Source of the DNA: JADCCX01 sp051649305
GTDB lineage: Bacteria > Pseudomonadota > Alphaproteobacteria > Rhizobiales > Beijerinckiaceae
DNA: 64,000 nt
Reading direction: 5' to 3'
Assembly: GCA_051649305.1 (NCBI GenBank)
Contig: JBOFGV010000019.1
Span: 36,140-100,139 of the forward strand
The position numbers were made by a program, and so were the translations under genes. This document shows positions 43,521-52,861 of this stretch, one piece after another. The notes under the pieces are model-generated. The model was not told the origin of the DNA. It worked only from the letters and a program-made list of their open reading frames with translations, and searched no databases. Each line of letters opens with the position of its first letter. The first letter of the stretch is position 1.

Positions 43521-44156
43521 TCAGGTCCCGACTATCGCTTGTTTTGCTGCAGCTGACTTCTTCCTTGCAGCCGCAATCCTGATCGCGAGAGCGAGAAATA
43601 ACAGCGTGACAGGCAGTATCCGCACGCTGTTCATCGGTATACGTGAACCAAAAGCGAGCACAAAATCCACCCAGATGACCCAGATGCCAACACCGTGGAT
43701 AAGCTTCCATACACGCGGGCCAACAAAGCGCGTGGTTGCATCGAACGAAGTCAGTGCCATCAGCGTGATGACGACATAGCCCAACCCGCCAATCGTATTG
43801 TTAAGCGGCGTACGCGTTGGCCAGAACAGCTCCGGTGCCATCTGTGCATATGCCACAATCGCAATGGCGTGCACGAGATGCGAGAAGGCGAAGGCCAATC
43901 CTAGATAACGGCGGTTGCGGCGCTGCCAGAGCGCCGACGGTTTGCCCGGTCTCAAGGTCACCATGGCCGAGGCTGTGAAAGCCAGCATGAACAGCACTGC
44001 TGATGTCCAGGCTGTGACGCGGATGACCAGAACCGCCCCCTCAACGGCACGCGGCTCCCACAGCAATGTCGCAGCTGAGATGGCGACAATACCCGCTGAC
44101 AAAACTGCAAGCAGGCTCCAGCGTTCAAAAAGCGGGTTGGGTTGTGTCGCAGTCAT
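43521..44156 (-). CDS. Ferric-reductase-like membrane protein
   Basis: The 211-residue product has six predicted membrane helices. Histidines lie in FAFSHLVHAIAIVAYAQ and VWKLIHGVGIWVIW, fitting haem binding in the ferric-reductase-like/MsrQ superfamily. It differs from the protein at 6781. GGAG lies 8 nt upstream of the ATG at 44156. It is transcribed divergently from padR, and their shared promoter region carries a possible PadR operator, so it may be the regulated target. Confidence 0.72.
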   Translation of the reverse strand: MTATQPNPLFERWSLLAVLSAGIVAISAATLLWEPRAVEGAVLVIRVTAWTSAVLFMLAFTASAMVTLRPGKPSALWQRRNRRYLGLAFAFSHLVHAIAIVAYAQMAPELFWPTRTPLNNTIGGLGYVVITLMALTSFDATTRFVGPRVWKLIHGVGIWVIWVDFVLAFGSRIPMNSVRILPVTLLFLALAIRIAAARKKSAAAKQAIVGT

Positions 44157-44178
44157 TGGGATATCTCCGGATCATCTT

Positions 44179-44218
44179 TATACCTAGCAACGCGATGTAT
44201 ATGAATTGACACCTAGCA
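44179..44218. promoter_or_regulatory. Possible PadR operator
   Basis: ACCTAGCA occurs at 44182-44189 and again at 44211-44218. The first copy sits within the inverted repeat TATAC-N13-GTATA (44179-44201). A minus-strand -10 like TATAAA overlaps this element. Confidence 0.4.
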
Positions 44219-44234
44219 TTGCAAGGCTTAGTTT
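44206..44234 (+). promoter_or_regulatory. Candidate padR promoter
   Basis: TTGACA (44206-44211) and TAGTTT (44229-44234) are 17 nt apart, just before the padR start at 44241. The spacer holds the second ACCTAGCA copy, consistent with autoregulation. The transcript would then be leaderless or nearly so. Confidence 0.45.
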
Positions 44235-44240
44235 CAGTTC

Positions 44241-44579
44241 ATGACTGCCGAAATGCTCAAAGGCCATCTGGATGCCATCATCCTCTCTGCACTCGATGCC
44301 GGCGAGGCACATGGCTATGCAATCATAGAAACCATCAGACAGCAAAGCGAGGGCACGTTTGATCTGGCGGAAGGCACAGTTTATCCTGCCCTGCATCGTC
44401 TTGAACTGGCTGGCCTGCTGGAAAGCCAGTGGACCATGCCCGAAGCTGGCAGGCGGCGGCGGATGTATTCCCTTACGCCTTCCGGGCGCGCATCGCTCGC
44501 GACGCGGCGGAAAAACTGGCTGGACTTCTCGCGGGCGATCAACGGATTTCTGGGGCAAGCCGTACCATGTCCCACCTGA
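44241..44579 (+). CDS. PadR-family transcriptional regulator
   Basis: The 112-residue product has the PadR winged helix: MLKGHLDAIILSALDAGEAH, GYAIIETIRQQSEG, GTVYPALHRLELAGLLES, then RRRMYSLTPSGRASL with the basic wing. It probably represses its neighbours and itself. Its end overlaps the next gene by 13 nt, a standard PadR/HAAS operon. The dyad in the upstream divergent region is the likely target. Confidence 0.9.
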   Translation: MTAEMLKGHLDAIILSALDAGEAHGYAIIETIRQQSEGTFDLAEGTVYPALHRLELAGLLESQWTMPEAGRRRRMYSLTPSGRASLATRRKNWLDFSRAINGFLGQAVPCPT

Positions 44580-45259
44580 TTGCAGACTACGGCCAGCATA
44601 TCCGCCAGCTTCTCGCTTTTGACAGCAGGAGCGCACAGCGTCTGTCCGAGGAGATTGAAGCGCATCTCCACGATGCTCTTGAGGATGCCGGAAGCGAGGG
44701 AACAGAAGAAGCTGCGCGCCGCATCATCAAGCGCTTCGGATCCCCCGAAACCATTGCAGTCTCTTATACCCGTGAGATTTTTCCTGCCCTGCTGAAAAAA
44801 ACATGGCCATCCGGCCTGATAATCTGTGCGCTCGTTGCGTTGATCATGCTCTCGCGACGTTCATTGGCACTCATGCCTGATTTATCAACCCTTCCAGCTT
44901 TGCAGCTGCTGGTTACGGTTGATTCCATTGGCTTCAGACTGGCGCTTTTTCTGGGCGCTGCCGCGTGGATTGCCTCTCTTCTCTCAACAACAAGAGCATA
45001 CACCTCAGCCATAGCCTGCACACTTGTGGCCGCCGTTTCAGCACTTCTGGTGTCCACAGCTGCTGGCCTGTTGATTGCCATGTCGACCCTTGGCAATGCC
45101 AGTTCGTGGGTGGCTCTTGCCCCTTTTGCAGCCACCCTCGCCGCATGTGCATTGCTCGCAGTGCTGGTGATGAAAATCCGCATCCTGAAAGGGTATGCGC
45201 GTTTGATGGACACGGCTGAACAACGATCCGACAAACAGCTTCAGCCCGGAATTTCCTGA
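44567..45259 (+). CDS. HAAS-domain membrane protein partnered with PadR
   Basis: The 230-residue product has an N-terminal helical HAAS/permease-prefix-like segment (EEIEAHLHDALEDAGSEG, then EEAARRIIKRFGSPETIAVSY). About four membrane helices and a charged tail follow. Such proteins are encoded next to PadR regulators and probably form an alternative sensing unit. The ATG at 44567 overlaps padR by 13 nt; a start further upstream is out of frame with the HAAS segment. Confidence 0.8.
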   Translation: MSHLIADYGQHIRQLLAFDSRSAQRLSEEIEAHLHDALEDAGSEGTEEAARRIIKRFGSPETIAVSYTREIFPALLKKTWPSGLIICALVALIMLSRRSLALMPDLSTLPALQLLVTVDSIGFRLALFLGAAAWIASLLSTTRAYTSAIACTLVAAVSALLVSTAAGLLIAMSTLGNASSWVALAPFAATLAACALLAVLVMKIRILKGYARLMDTAEQRSDKQLQPGIS

Positions 45260-45346
45260 CAGCAATCCGTTTGATCACGCAGATTTGGCTCATTGCCCCC
45301 TCGACACCGCGCCCGATTGGCCTAGTTTCATCCGGGGAGACTCGCG

Positions 45347-46135
45347 ATGAACTGGACCACACGGATCGTTCTCTTGATCAGCCTATGGTTTCTGCCTGCA
45401 GTGGCAACAGGGGCAGAGGTCGGTTGCCGCCCTGAAATGGCGCAAGGTATGCCGCGCATAATCCGCGCCTCCCTGGGCGAGAAAGACATCCGCATATCCT
45501 ACATTGGTCATTCCAGTTTTCTCATCGAGACGCCGCGCAACGTCAAAGCCGTGACAGATTATAACGACTATGTCCGTGGTCCTGTTGTTCCTGATATCGC
45601 GACCATGAACAAGGCGCACTCCACCCATTTCTCGCGCAATCCGGAAGCAGGCATCACGCATCTTCTGCCAGGCTGGAATGTTGCTGGCGGCAGGATCGAT
45701 CATGATATCACCCTGCTGGATCTGCGCGTGCGCAACGTCTCCACCAACATCCGCGCCTGGGAAAGTGCGCGCACGGAATATGATGGCAATTCGATTTTCA
45801 TTTTCGAATTCAATGATCTCTGCGTGGTGCATCTCGGCCATCTGCACCACACGCTGGAAGCGTCCCACATCAGGGCCATTGGCCGTGCTGACATCGTGCT
45901 TGCCCCGGTTGATGGCGGGTTCACGCTGGATATGGACGGCATGATGGAGGTTCTGAAAACGCTGTCTCCGCGCGTGGTCATTCCCATGCATTTCTTCGGG
46001 CAGCATACGCTCGAAAAGTTCATCCGCCTTGGATCAGAAAGCTACATCATCGAGCGTCGCGAAAAGCCGATCGCTGTTTTCTCGCGGGAATCCCTGCCTG
46101 AAAAGCCCACCATGGTGGTTCTGCCCGGCAGATAG
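45347..46135 (+). CDS. Exported MBL-fold metallo-hydrolase
   Basis: The 262-residue product has a signal peptide (residues 1-22, ending ATGAE) and a UlaG-like metallo-beta-lactamase fold. Segments are RISYIGHSSFLIETPRNVKA, CVVHLGHLHHTLEA and RVVIPMHFFGQHTLE. The usual HxHxDH zinc motif is replaced by AHSTHFSRN, so metal binding is atypical. GGGGAG precedes the ATG. Function is unknown; related enzymes hydrolyse lactones or phosphoesters. Confidence 0.8.
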   Translation: MNWTTRIVLLISLWFLPAVATGAEVGCRPEMAQGMPRIIRASLGEKDIRISYIGHSSFLIETPRNVKAVTDYNDYVRGPVVPDIATMNKAHSTHFSRNPEAGITHLLPGWNVAGGRIDHDITLLDLRVRNVSTNIRAWESARTEYDGNSIFIFEFNDLCVVHLGHLHHTLEASHIRAIGRADIVLAPVDGGFTLDMDGMMEVLKTLSPRVVIPMHFFGQHTLEKFIRLGSESYIIERREKPIAVFSRESLPEKPTMVVLPGR

Positions 46136-46143
46136 TCCTTCTG

Positions 46144-46158
46144 TTACGACATTGTTAA
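46144..46158. promoter_or_regulatory. Degenerate CtrA-type box before fliK
   Basis: TTAC-N7-TTAA (TTACGACATTGTTAA) lies 27-42 nt before the fliK start. It has one mismatch to the CtrA consensus. CtrA controls flagellar genes in many Alphaproteobacteria, so the site is plausible but weak. Confidence 0.35.
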
Positions 46159-46185
46159 AACAAGCCATGCATCGTGTTTTTCACG

Positions 46186-47535
46186 ATGGACATCACCACA
46201 GCCATACGCAGCCAGATGCTTGGACAGTTGATTGCGGCACTCGGCTCTGGCAGTGCTGCAAGTGCAGCGACAGCCAAGACCACGACGAACCTCAACGCCG
46301 CGTCTCTCGGGCAGATCTTCATGGCGACCGTCATGGGCGAGGCTGGCGAAGGCAAGCTCGCGCTTCAGATCAATGGCCAGCAGCTGACCGCCGATGTGCG
46401 TGGCACGCCCCTTCCCGACAGCGCAAAACAGCCCGGCGCACAGATTGCCCTGAAGCTGGATGTCGCTGGTGATACACCACGCCTGAGTTTTGTGGGTGTT
46501 GAACTGCAGGGCAAAGCTGCGCCCAATGCAGGTGCCAATCAACCACAACTGACCGCCACCGGAACCATCCGCATCGTGGCAGCAACTCCTGCACCTACAG
46601 CCGAGGCCAGACAGCTTTCGCAAGCAGACATCAAGGCCAGCACAATCACACAAGCTACGCGCGAGGCTGCTGCCAGACAGGGCAGCGCTGCCCCACTGTT
46701 TGCAGATCTGGCAACACTGGCAGGCAAGCCTGTCGAGGGTTTGCCCAAAGCCGTGACAGAGATTGCGCGCCTGCTGCTGGATACACGCCTGAACGGCGAA
46801 GCACCAATCAAGACGACTGACCTGAAACAGGCCATCGCCATGACAGGCCTGTTCAGCGAGGCGCAGGCGGCCCGAACGGGGGCAGCACCGCTCGATACGA
46901 AGATGCTGCTGACAGTCCTTCGCGATCTGGTTCAACCCAATGCTGAACGTTCCATACCAACACAGGCCGATGCCGAACCGCCCCGGCGAGATGGTGCCTT
47001 GCAGGCCCAGCGCCCTGCCCTGCCAACGCTCCCAGTGGAAGCCGACATCAAGACCACCGTCACCACTCTGGGGCGAGAAGCCGAACAGGCACTGGAGCGC
47101 GTGAAGCTGCACCAGATCGCCTCCCTGCCTGATCAGCGCCAGCAGACAGACCCGACACGGCCGCAGCAGCTCAGCTTCGAACTGCCGATCGCCTTTGGCC
47201 AGCAGACTGCGATGGCAGGTTTCCGTCTGGAGCGGGAAAAGCACAAATCAGCCAAAACCGGACAGACCGTCGACAGCTGGGGTGTGCGCTTTGCCATTGA
47301 TGCCGATGTCCTTGGCCCCGTGCATGCCCATGTGCGCCTCGCAGGGCAAACCATCTCGGTCTCGCTCTGGGCCGAAACACCGGCCACCCACCGCGCCTTT
47401 GTGGAAGCCATGCCGATGCTCGAAGCAGCGCTCAACGACAATGCGCTGGATGTGGGCGAGCTTATGGTTTTTGCTGGCAAACCGGCGGAAACAAAAGCTG
47501 CTGTGTCTGGCCATTTTCTGGACAGACGCTCATGA
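46186..47535 (+). CDS. fliK: FliK-like flagellar hook-length control protein
   Basis: The 449-residue product has a variable, alanine/threonine-rich N-terminus and a conserved C-terminal Flg_hook domain. The latter includes LSFELPIAFGQQTAMAGF, VRFAIDADVLGPVHAHV and TISVSLWAETPATHRAF. FliK sets hook length and switches flagellar export specificity. ATG at 46186 is preferred over GTG at 46174; neither has a clear Shine-Dalgarno sequence. Its TGA overlaps the next start (ATGA), so it is coupled to flhX. No other flagellar gene is near. Confidence 0.8.
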   Translation: MDITTAIRSQMLGQLIAALGSGSAASAATAKTTTNLNAASLGQIFMATVMGEAGEGKLALQINGQQLTADVRGTPLPDSAKQPGAQIALKLDVAGDTPRLSFVGVELQGKAAPNAGANQPQLTATGTIRIVAATPAPTAEARQLSQADIKASTITQATREAAARQGSAAPLFADLATLAGKPVEGLPKAVTEIARLLLDTRLNGEAPIKTTDLKQAIAMTGLFSEAQAARTGAAPLDTKMLLTVLRDLVQPNAERSIPTQADAEPPRRDGALQAQRPALPTLPVEADIKTTVTTLGREAEQALERVKLHQIASLPDQRQQTDPTRPQQLSFELPIAFGQQTAMAGFRLEREKHKSAKTGQTVDSWGVRFAIDADVLGPVHAHVRLAGQTISVSLWAETPATHRAFVEAMPMLEAALNDNALDVGELMVFAGKPAETKAAVSGHFLDRRS

Positions 47536-47810
47536 CAACAGAGCTCAAAAACAAGGTCGCCGTTGCGCTTGAATATGATTTCAAGGGCGCACCGCGCGTT
47601 ACCGCCAAGGGCAAAGGCCATGTGGCGGAGAGCATCGTCGAGATGGCCCGCAAGCACGGCGTGACGATTGAAGAGAACCATGTGCTCGCCGAAGCCCTGT
47701 CACAGGTGGAGCTTGATGACACCATCCCCGAGGCGCTCTACCGCGCTGTAGCAGACGTGCTGACCTTCGTGCTCCGGGCGCGGGGCGAACTGGGCAGAAG
47801 ACGCGACTAG
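47532..47810 (+). CDS. FlhB C-terminal-like protein (FlhX/EscU-type)
   Basis: The 92-residue product matches the cytoplasmic C-terminal domain of FlhB/YscU (VAVALEYDFKGAPRVTAKGK, IPEALYRAVADVLTFVLRA). The NPTH self-cleavage motif is absent; the corresponding stretch reads GAPRVTAKG. Such short FlhB paralogues (FlhX) accompany FliK in several groups and can act in export switching. The start overlaps fliK by 4 nt. Confidence 0.85.
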   Translation: MTTELKNKVAVALEYDFKGAPRVTAKGKGHVAESIVEMARKHGVTIEENHVLAEALSQVELDDTIPEALYRAVADVLTFVLRARGELGRRRD

Positions 47811-47905
47811 AGATTTTCGCGAGGAAGCGCTGCATTCCTCTTGTTTTCGCGGCCAAGCGCCGCTATTGCCAGCGCAGACCAGCAACGGGTGACCGTGGCT
47901 TCCGC

Positions 47906-47995
47906 GGAGAGGTGGCAGAGTGGTCGAACGCACCGCACTCGAAATGCGGCATACGGGCAACCGTATCGTGGGTTCAAATCCCACCCTCTCCGCCA
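47906..47995 (+). tRNA. tRNA-Ser (anticodon CGA)
   Basis: A 90-base cloverleaf is visible. The acceptor stem is GGAGAGG paired with CCTCTCC, with discriminator G and encoded CCA. The anticodon stem is CCGCA/TGCGG with loop CTCGAAA, giving anticodon CGA for codon UCG. The long variable arm (ATACGG-GCAA-CCGTAT) and GTGGGTTCAAATCCCAC T-arm are characteristic of serine tRNA. Confidence 0.97.
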
Positions 47996-48074
47996 TACTT
48001 TACCATTGACATCAGGCCTGCAGCACGTTCACTCCCGCGCAAGCTAAACAATCATCTGATCCGAAGGATACGCC

Positions 48075-49730
<1,656 letters not shown>

Positions 49731-49871
49731 AGGCACCTTTTCAGGAAACAGAAAAGCAGTCTAAAACAACTTCCATGATCAAGATTGCGCAAATACGTAA
49801 TTGCCGCCGTTGCCAATCATAGCCTTACAAGATACTGATTTTGTTATGTTCACCTTATCGAGGTTGCTTCG

Positions 49872-52562
49872 ATGCCTTCTCAACCCCTTACGATTGTAGA
49901 AAGCACACCTTGGGACCAGTTCACCCCGGTGTCCGGTGTTCTAAAAAATGGCAATATCGTTTTTGCCTGGGGAGATTCCGATTATTTTCTTGATGATCTA
50001 TATCAAATAAAATTAAAAATCCTTTCGCCAGATATGACCGAGATTTATCGTAATTTTTCCATAGGTGAGCTGGGCAACAATATAGATTATATTAAGCAAA
50101 TTTTCCCTTGCGACGACGGTGGCTTTTTCCTGCTTTGGGAAAACAGCGACGAGAGCGGTGGCTGGCAGTATTCTAATGCTTATATGATCCAGAGGTTTAA
50201 CGCTCAGGGTGTCGCCGTATCAGATGCAATTAATCTTGATCCATCGCAAAATTTATCGACAAACAATTTTTATCTGTTTGATCAGGACGGTAAAACTATT
50301 CTGGCAAATGGCTTACCTCGCTATGAAAATGGAAAAACCAATATAAAAATTATTTTTCAGGAAATTGACATAAATGGAAATAGAATTGGTGATAAATATG
50401 AACTTTCAGTTCATCCCAAGAAAGAGAACGATTTTTTTGGATCAATAAATTACTATACAAGTGTTGATGGTGATTTTTTTATAACAATTAATAATATAGG
50501 CTATACAGGATATGTCCATAATGCATTTGGGTCATTTAAAAACTTGATAGAAATTGATTTTTCAAACAAGACATCGAGCACAAAAATCCTTGACTACATG
50601 GATGCGTTGGCTCCGTTCGAGATGAACACAGTTCACATTGAGGGGTTAGGCTTTGCAGTTTCAATGCTTACAAAGAATGACGTTCCGAGTGGCGGTGCGC
50701 ACAATTTTGAAGTTAGAGTCTACGGATATGATGGGGCCTATATTGGAAGGCCCGTTTTTATTGCACCGCAGGACTGGGGTACAACCGGCGTTGTAATTGG
50801 AAATGTCGGCGGCAGTCGCTTTGGTGTTGTTTTAAAGGATCCGGGTATTTTCACGGATTATTATGTGAATATATACGATTATAATTTCAACCAAATTGAA
50901 TCACGAATTCCTTTGGAAAATTTTGGCACTGTTTCTCTGCAACTTACTAATGAATTAGCACTTGTTTATTCAATGTTTAATGTTGCACAATTAGGCTTTC
51001 AGGATTTTGATATAAAGACTAATCTATCAGATTTTAGAAATGAAGGAGAGATGAAGACAATTAATGGAAATTTTATAGGGACAAAATTTGATGACTACAT
51101 AATTGGCTCAGATTCAAGTAATTCAATTTATTTAATGACCGGCAACGATACTGTTGATGGCAATCAGGGCGATGACAGTATTTTTGGTCATGATGGAAAT
51201 GATCAAATTTCTGGAGGAGTAGGCAATGATATGCTGGATGGTGGTGCGGGTGCTGATATATTGGCCGGCGGTTTGGGCAATGATACATATTTTGTCGACA
51301 GCAATCTGGACAGCATTTACGAGATCTTTGGCGAAGGCACGGATACGGTCAATTCGAGCGCGGCCTTTACGCAGCTTGATGCTGAACTGACGCTCGAAAA
51401 CCTGACTTACACAGGCACAGCCAGCGGCACACTTTACGGCAACTCTCTGGGCAATGTGCTGACCGGTGGAAACAATTCAGATAATCTCAACGGCTTCTTT
51501 GGTGTGGATATCCTCTATGGCGGTGGCGGCGATGACTTCCTTTACATTGACGAGCAGGACTTCCTGAACGGCGGCGCTGGCTATGATGCTGTTTACATTC
51601 AGACCACGGTTGGCACCATGCTTGATGTCGGCCTATCGCAGGTTGAGTTTGTGGTCGGCTATACAGGCAACGACACGCTCAATGGCTCCACCTCAACTGT
51701 CAGCATAGCTCTCATTGGAGGCGGTGGGGCTGATGTCCTTAGTGGCGGCGTTAACAACGATGTACTGGATGGCGGTGCGGGCAACGACATCCTTTCAGGT
51801 GGCGCAGGGAATGACACTTTCGTCATCGACAGCAATTTGGACAGCATTTTCGAGGTCATTGGTGGAGGAACCGATACGGTCCATTCGAGTGCTGCCTTTA
51901 CGCAGCTTGATACTGGTAACACCCTCGAAAACCTGACCTACACGGGCACAGGCAATGGCACGCTTTATGGCAATTCGCTGGGCAATATTCTGACTGGCGG
52001 GATCAATTCCGACAACCTCAACGGCTTCTTTGGTGTCGATATCCTCTACGGCGGTGGTGGCGACGACTACCTCTATATCGATGAGCAGGACTTCCTGAAC
52101 GGCGGCGCTGGCTATGATGCTGTCTACATTCAGACCACGGTTGGCACCACGGTCAATGTTGGCTTATCGCAGGTAGAGTTTGTCGTTGGCTACACTGGCA
52201 ATGACGTGCTCGATGGCTCCACGTCAACTGTCAGTGTTGCTCTGGTCGGAGGCGGTGGGGCAGATACTATCACCGGCGGCAGCACAAGTGATTATCTCTA
52301 TGGCAGTGCAGGTGCTGATGTCTTTCGCATCACTGTCGGTGTCCAGTATGATGCCATCCTGGATTTCGTTGATGCCGGTGGCGCTGATGATGACCGGATC
52401 AATGTCAGTGCGCTTGGCGCAAGCTTCGATACGATTGCCGAAATCCTCGCGGCCACAACAGACTATTCCGGAACATCAGTGATCGATTTTGGCGGCGGCA
52501 ACCAGCTTTATCTCTACCAGATTGCGAAGATCAGCCTCACAGCGGATGACTTTATATTCTAG
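49872..52562 (+). CDS. RTX protein 1 with AT-rich beta-propeller-like N-terminus
   Basis: The 896-residue product has no signal peptide. Residues 1-400 are beta-rich with repeats such as DDGGFFLLWENSDESGG and YMIQRFNAQGVAV, resembling the propeller-like repeats found in rhizobial RTX proteins. From residue 403, RTX nonapeptides occur (GNQGDDSIFGHDGNDQISGG, GGAGNDILSGGAGNDTF). They flank two copies of a 141-residue module (51294-51716 and 51825-52247). The C-terminus ends LTADDFIF, typical for type I secretion. GAGG precedes the ATG. Codons 1-400 are far more AT-rich than the rest. It is probably a secreted calcium-binding protein. Confidence 0.85.
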   Translation: MPSQPLTIVESTPWDQFTPVSGVLKNGNIVFAWGDSDYFLDDLYQIKLKILSPDMTEIYRNFSIGELGNNIDYIKQIFPCDDGGFFLLWENSDESGGWQYSNAYMIQRFNAQGVAVSDAINLDPSQNLSTNNFYLFDQDGKTILANGLPRYENGKTNIKIIFQEIDINGNRIGDKYELSVHPKKENDFFGSINYYTSVDGDFFITINNIGYTGYVHNAFGSFKNLIEIDFSNKTSSTKILDYMDALAPFEMNTVHIEGLGFAVSMLTKNDVPSGGAHNFEVRVYGYDGAYIGRPVFIAPQDWGTTGVVIGNVGGSRFGVVLKDPGIFTDYYVNIYDYNFNQIESRIPLENFGTVSLQLTNELALVYSMFNVAQLGFQDFDIKTNLSDFRNEGEMKTINGNFIGTKFDDYIIGSDSSNSIYLMTGNDTVDGNQGDDSIFGHDGNDQISGGVGNDMLDGGAGADILAGGLGNDTYFVDSNLDSIYEIFGEGTDTVNSSAAFTQLDAELTLENLTYTGTASGTLYGNSLGNVLTGGNNSDNLNGFFGVDILYGGGGDDFLYIDEQDFLNGGAGYDAVYIQTTVGTMLDVGLSQVEFVVGYTGNDTLNGSTSTVSIALIGGGGADVLSGGVNNDVLDGGAGNDILSGGAGNDTFVIDSNLDSIFEVIGGGTDTVHSSAAFTQLDTGNTLENLTYTGTGNGTLYGNSLGNILTGGINSDNLNGFFGVDILYGGGGDDYLYIDEQDFLNGGAGYDAVYIQTTVGTTVNVGLSQVEFVVGYTGNDVLDGSTSTVSVALVGGGGADTITGGSTSDYLYGSAGADVFRITVGVQYDAILDFVDAGGADDDRINVSALGASFDTIAEILAATTDYSGTSVIDFGGGNQLYLYQIAKISLTADDFIF
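51294..51716 (+). repeat. RTX module copy A
   Basis: First of three near-identical 141-codon modules (key segment LENLTYTGTASGTLYGNS, then VGLSQVEFVVGYTGND). It lies in RTX protein 1. Its identity to copies B and C extends to the DNA level. Confidence 0.85.
51825..52247 (+). repeat. RTX module copy B
   Basis: Second module in RTX protein 1, followed by a 105-codon tail ending LTADDFIF. Both module and tail match copy C and its tail closely. Confidence 0.85.
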
Positions 52563-52743
52563 GTTTGGTCTGCACGCTTTGAGTGCAGAAAGAAGCTGAA
52601 AAAACGGAAGGCCCAGCCGGGCGAGGGTCAGGCGGGAACAGTTTCGCCTTTAGTGTGCGGCACAGGCTTGTTCCTGTATGACGCAAAGGGTCGCTGGCCT
52701 AAAGTGAAAGAACGTCATTAAAACAATTATTTGACCGCGACCA

Positions 52744-52773
52744 TTGTATAAGTAAATACGTTGATGCTATAAT
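52744..52773 (+). promoter_or_regulatory. Candidate promoter of RTX gene 2
   Basis: TTGTAT and a perfect TATAAT separated by 18 nt, preceded by TG one base before the -10 region (TGCTATAAT). The expected start is near 52780, about 80 nt before the start codon. Confidence 0.55.
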
Positions 52774-52787
52774 TTCCAGGAAAAATT

Positions 52788-52858
52788 ATGGCCCTTGAAT
52801 TGGGAATATTTAAAAGGTAAAAATGATAATGAAACTGATTTGCACGAAAGATAGGTAA
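52788..52858 (+). other. Two tandem leader mini-ORFs
   Basis: The frames are MALELGIFKR (52788-52820, AGGA upstream) and MIMKLICTKDR (52823-52858, AAAGG upstream). The stop of the second overlaps AGGTAA, the Shine-Dalgarno sequence of RTX gene 2. They could couple translation, or be chance in AT-rich DNA. Confidence 0.3.
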
Positions 52859-52861
52859 CTT

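Larger units (their letters stand above)
52563..52861. other. Intergenic region with leader signals
   Basis: This 299-base gap lies between the two RTX genes. Just after the first gene is GCTTTGAGTG...GAAAGAAGCTGAAAAA, repeated after the second gene (54540-54568), which shows that the duplication included flanking DNA. TTGTAT (52744-52749) and TATAAT (52768-52773), 18 nt apart, form a likely promoter for RTX protein 2. Two tiny reading frames follow. Confidence 0.6.

Noticed and set aside
49775..49822. Short frame MIKIAQIRNCRRCQS before RTX gene 1
   Set aside because: No ribosome-binding site and no overlap with the RTX start signals.
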